Part shown: positions 6,184 to 6,763 of the stretch, piece by piece
Numbering within the stretch: position 1 is the first letter of the stretch
How the letters are laid out: the number at the start of each line of letters is the position of its first letter
Assembly: GCA_937872275.1 (NCBI GenBank)
Contig: CALMSE010000197.1
Span: 1 to 6,763 of the forward strand
DNA from: an uncultured Leucobacter sp.
GTDB lineage: Bacteria > Actinomycetota > Actinomycetes > Actinomycetales > Microbacteriaceae
Length of the DNA stretch: 6,763 nt
Direction: 5' to 3'
Translations under genes and position numbers: made by a program
Notes under the pieces: model-generated
What the model saw: the letters and a program-made list of their open reading frames with translations, nothing else
The model's database searches: none
Told to the model about the DNA's origin: nothing

Positions 6184-6763
6184 TCAGCCGGCCTTTCTGA
6201 TGAGCTCGAAGACCTCGGTGCGGAGCTCGGCGAACTCGGGCCGTGCGCGGGTGACGATCTGATCGCGCGTCCCGCCGAAGTCGATGTCGAGGATCCGGGT
6301 CACGCGGGCGGGGCGTTCGCCCAGGACCACGACCCGGTCGGAGAGGTACACCGCCTCGTCGATGTCGTGGGTCACGATCACGATCGTCATGCCGAACTGC
6401 TCCCGGATCCTGAGGCAGAGGTCTTCGAGTTCGAAGCGGGTCTGCGCGTCGACCGACGCGAAGGGCTCGTCCATGACGAGGACCTCGGGACGGTACGCGA
6501 TCGCGCGGGCGATCGCGACGCGTTGCTGCATGCCGCCGGAGAGCTGCCAGGGGTACTTCTGCTCGGCGCCGGCGAGGCCGACCGCGGCGAGGGCTGACGC
6601 GATGCGCTCCTCGCGTTCGGCGGCGGGCAGGCGGAGGTGCTTCAGCGGCAGCCTGACGTTCTTGGTCACGGTGAGCCAGGGCATGAGGGAGCGGGTGTAC
6701 TCCTGGAACACGAGCGCCATCTCCTCGGGCGGCCCGTCGATCGGCTTCCCGTCGATGAGGGCG
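6184..6763 (-). CDS. ABC transporter ATP-binding protein, SsuB/TauB/NrtD type, 5' part beyond window
   Basis: The frame is open to the right edge. The ATG at 6720 is internal, because the codons before it encode ALIDGKPIDGPPEE, which matches the segment normally found between Walker A and the Q-loop. About 192 codons are visible and Walker A lies outside. Counting from the internal Met, they show the Q-loop VFQEY (4-8), MPWLTVTKNV (13-22) typical of the nitrate/sulfonate/taurine subfamily, the signature LSGGMQQR (60-67), Walker B VLVMDEPFASVDAQTR (80-95) with catalytic Glu85, and the H-loop His118 (VTHDIDEAV). The protein energises a membrane permease and works with a periplasmic-type binding protein. 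Neither partner gene is visible, and they are probably further upstream. The sulfatase gene starts 1 base after its TGA, so the imported solute is probably a sulfate ester, in the manner of the Pseudomonas AtsRBC system. That substrate is inferred from context only. Confidence 0.9.
   Translation of the reverse strand, partial: ALIDGKPIDGPPEEMALVFQEYTRSLMPWLTVTKNVRLPLKHLRLPAAEREERIASALAAVGLAGAEQKYPWQLSGGMQQRVAIARAIAYRPEVLVMDEPFASVDAQTRFELEDLCLRIREQFGMTIVIVTHDIDEAVYLSDRVVVLGERPARVTRILDIDFGGTRDQIVTRARPEFAELRTEVFELIRKAG
6192..6198 (-). promoter_or_regulatory. Ribosome binding site of the sulfatase gene, inside the upstream ATPase gene
   Basis: AGAAAGG on the - strand ends 9 bases before the GTG start of the sulfatase and lies within the last codons of the ABC ATPase gene. 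It supports the GTG start and, with the 1-base gap, translational coupling. Confidence 0.5.

Noticed and set aside
3990..6200. A 736-codon open frame on the + strand, antisense to the sulfatase gene
   Set aside because: The opposite strand encodes a sulfatase with every catalytic motif. The antisense translation is low-complexity (rich in Arg, Gly, Ala, Val, Glu), has no recognisable domain, and is open only because GC-rich codons rarely give stops.
6718..6720. ATG at 6720 (- strand) as start of the ABC ATPase gene
   Set aside because: The codons upstream continue in frame to the window edge and encode conserved ATPase sequence. Starting here would drop Walker A.

Overview
The window is GC-rich (about 70% by eye), with strong G/C at third codon positions, GTG starts and TANNNT-type -10 boxes placed directly before start codons. 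This points to a high-GC actinobacterium. A Microbacteriaceae-like source is my inference from the protein sequences and has not been tested. No RNA gene, insertion sequence, CRISPR array or phage gene is visible. The content looks chromosomal.

Layout: (1) On the + strand, positions 1-950 hold the 3' part of a membrane-anchored or secreted phosphodiester glycosidase (NAGPA/DUF2233 domain). Three bases later, at 954-2054, comes a fused GT2 glycosyltransferase/GtrA membrane protein. The pair looks translationally coupled and probably serves cell-envelope glycan assembly. (2) At 2055-2247 is a convergent gap with one hairpin directly behind each flanking gene. (3) On the - strand, 2248-3093 is a SIRT4-like (class II) sirtuin whose first zinc-binding CxxC pair has lost its second cysteine. 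(4) At 3094-3275 is a divergent promoter region. Both genes leaving it have a TAGGNT hexamer 6-7 bases before their ATG, as in leaderless transcripts. On the pyrE side lies a striking G-rich array with a 20-21 bp period. (5) On the + strand, 3276-3830 is pyrE (orotate phosphoribosyltransferase, UMP synthesis). (6) A 36-base convergent gap carries four CCCGGN hexamers. (7) On the - strand, 3867-6182 is a 771-residue type I sulfatase. Just upstream in the same transcript, at 6184-6763, is the ATPase of a taurine/sulfonate/nitrate-type ABC importer that runs off the right edge.

Functionally there are three unrelated blocks: envelope glycan assembly; the sirtuin and pyrE housekeeping genes sharing a divergent control region; and a sulfur-scavenging operon that imports an organosulfur compound, probably a sulfate ester, and cleaves it in the cytoplasm. 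No clearly new multi-gene system is evident. The best leads are the G-rich repeat array before pyrE, the altered zinc site of the sirtuin, and the coupled importer-sulfatase operon.
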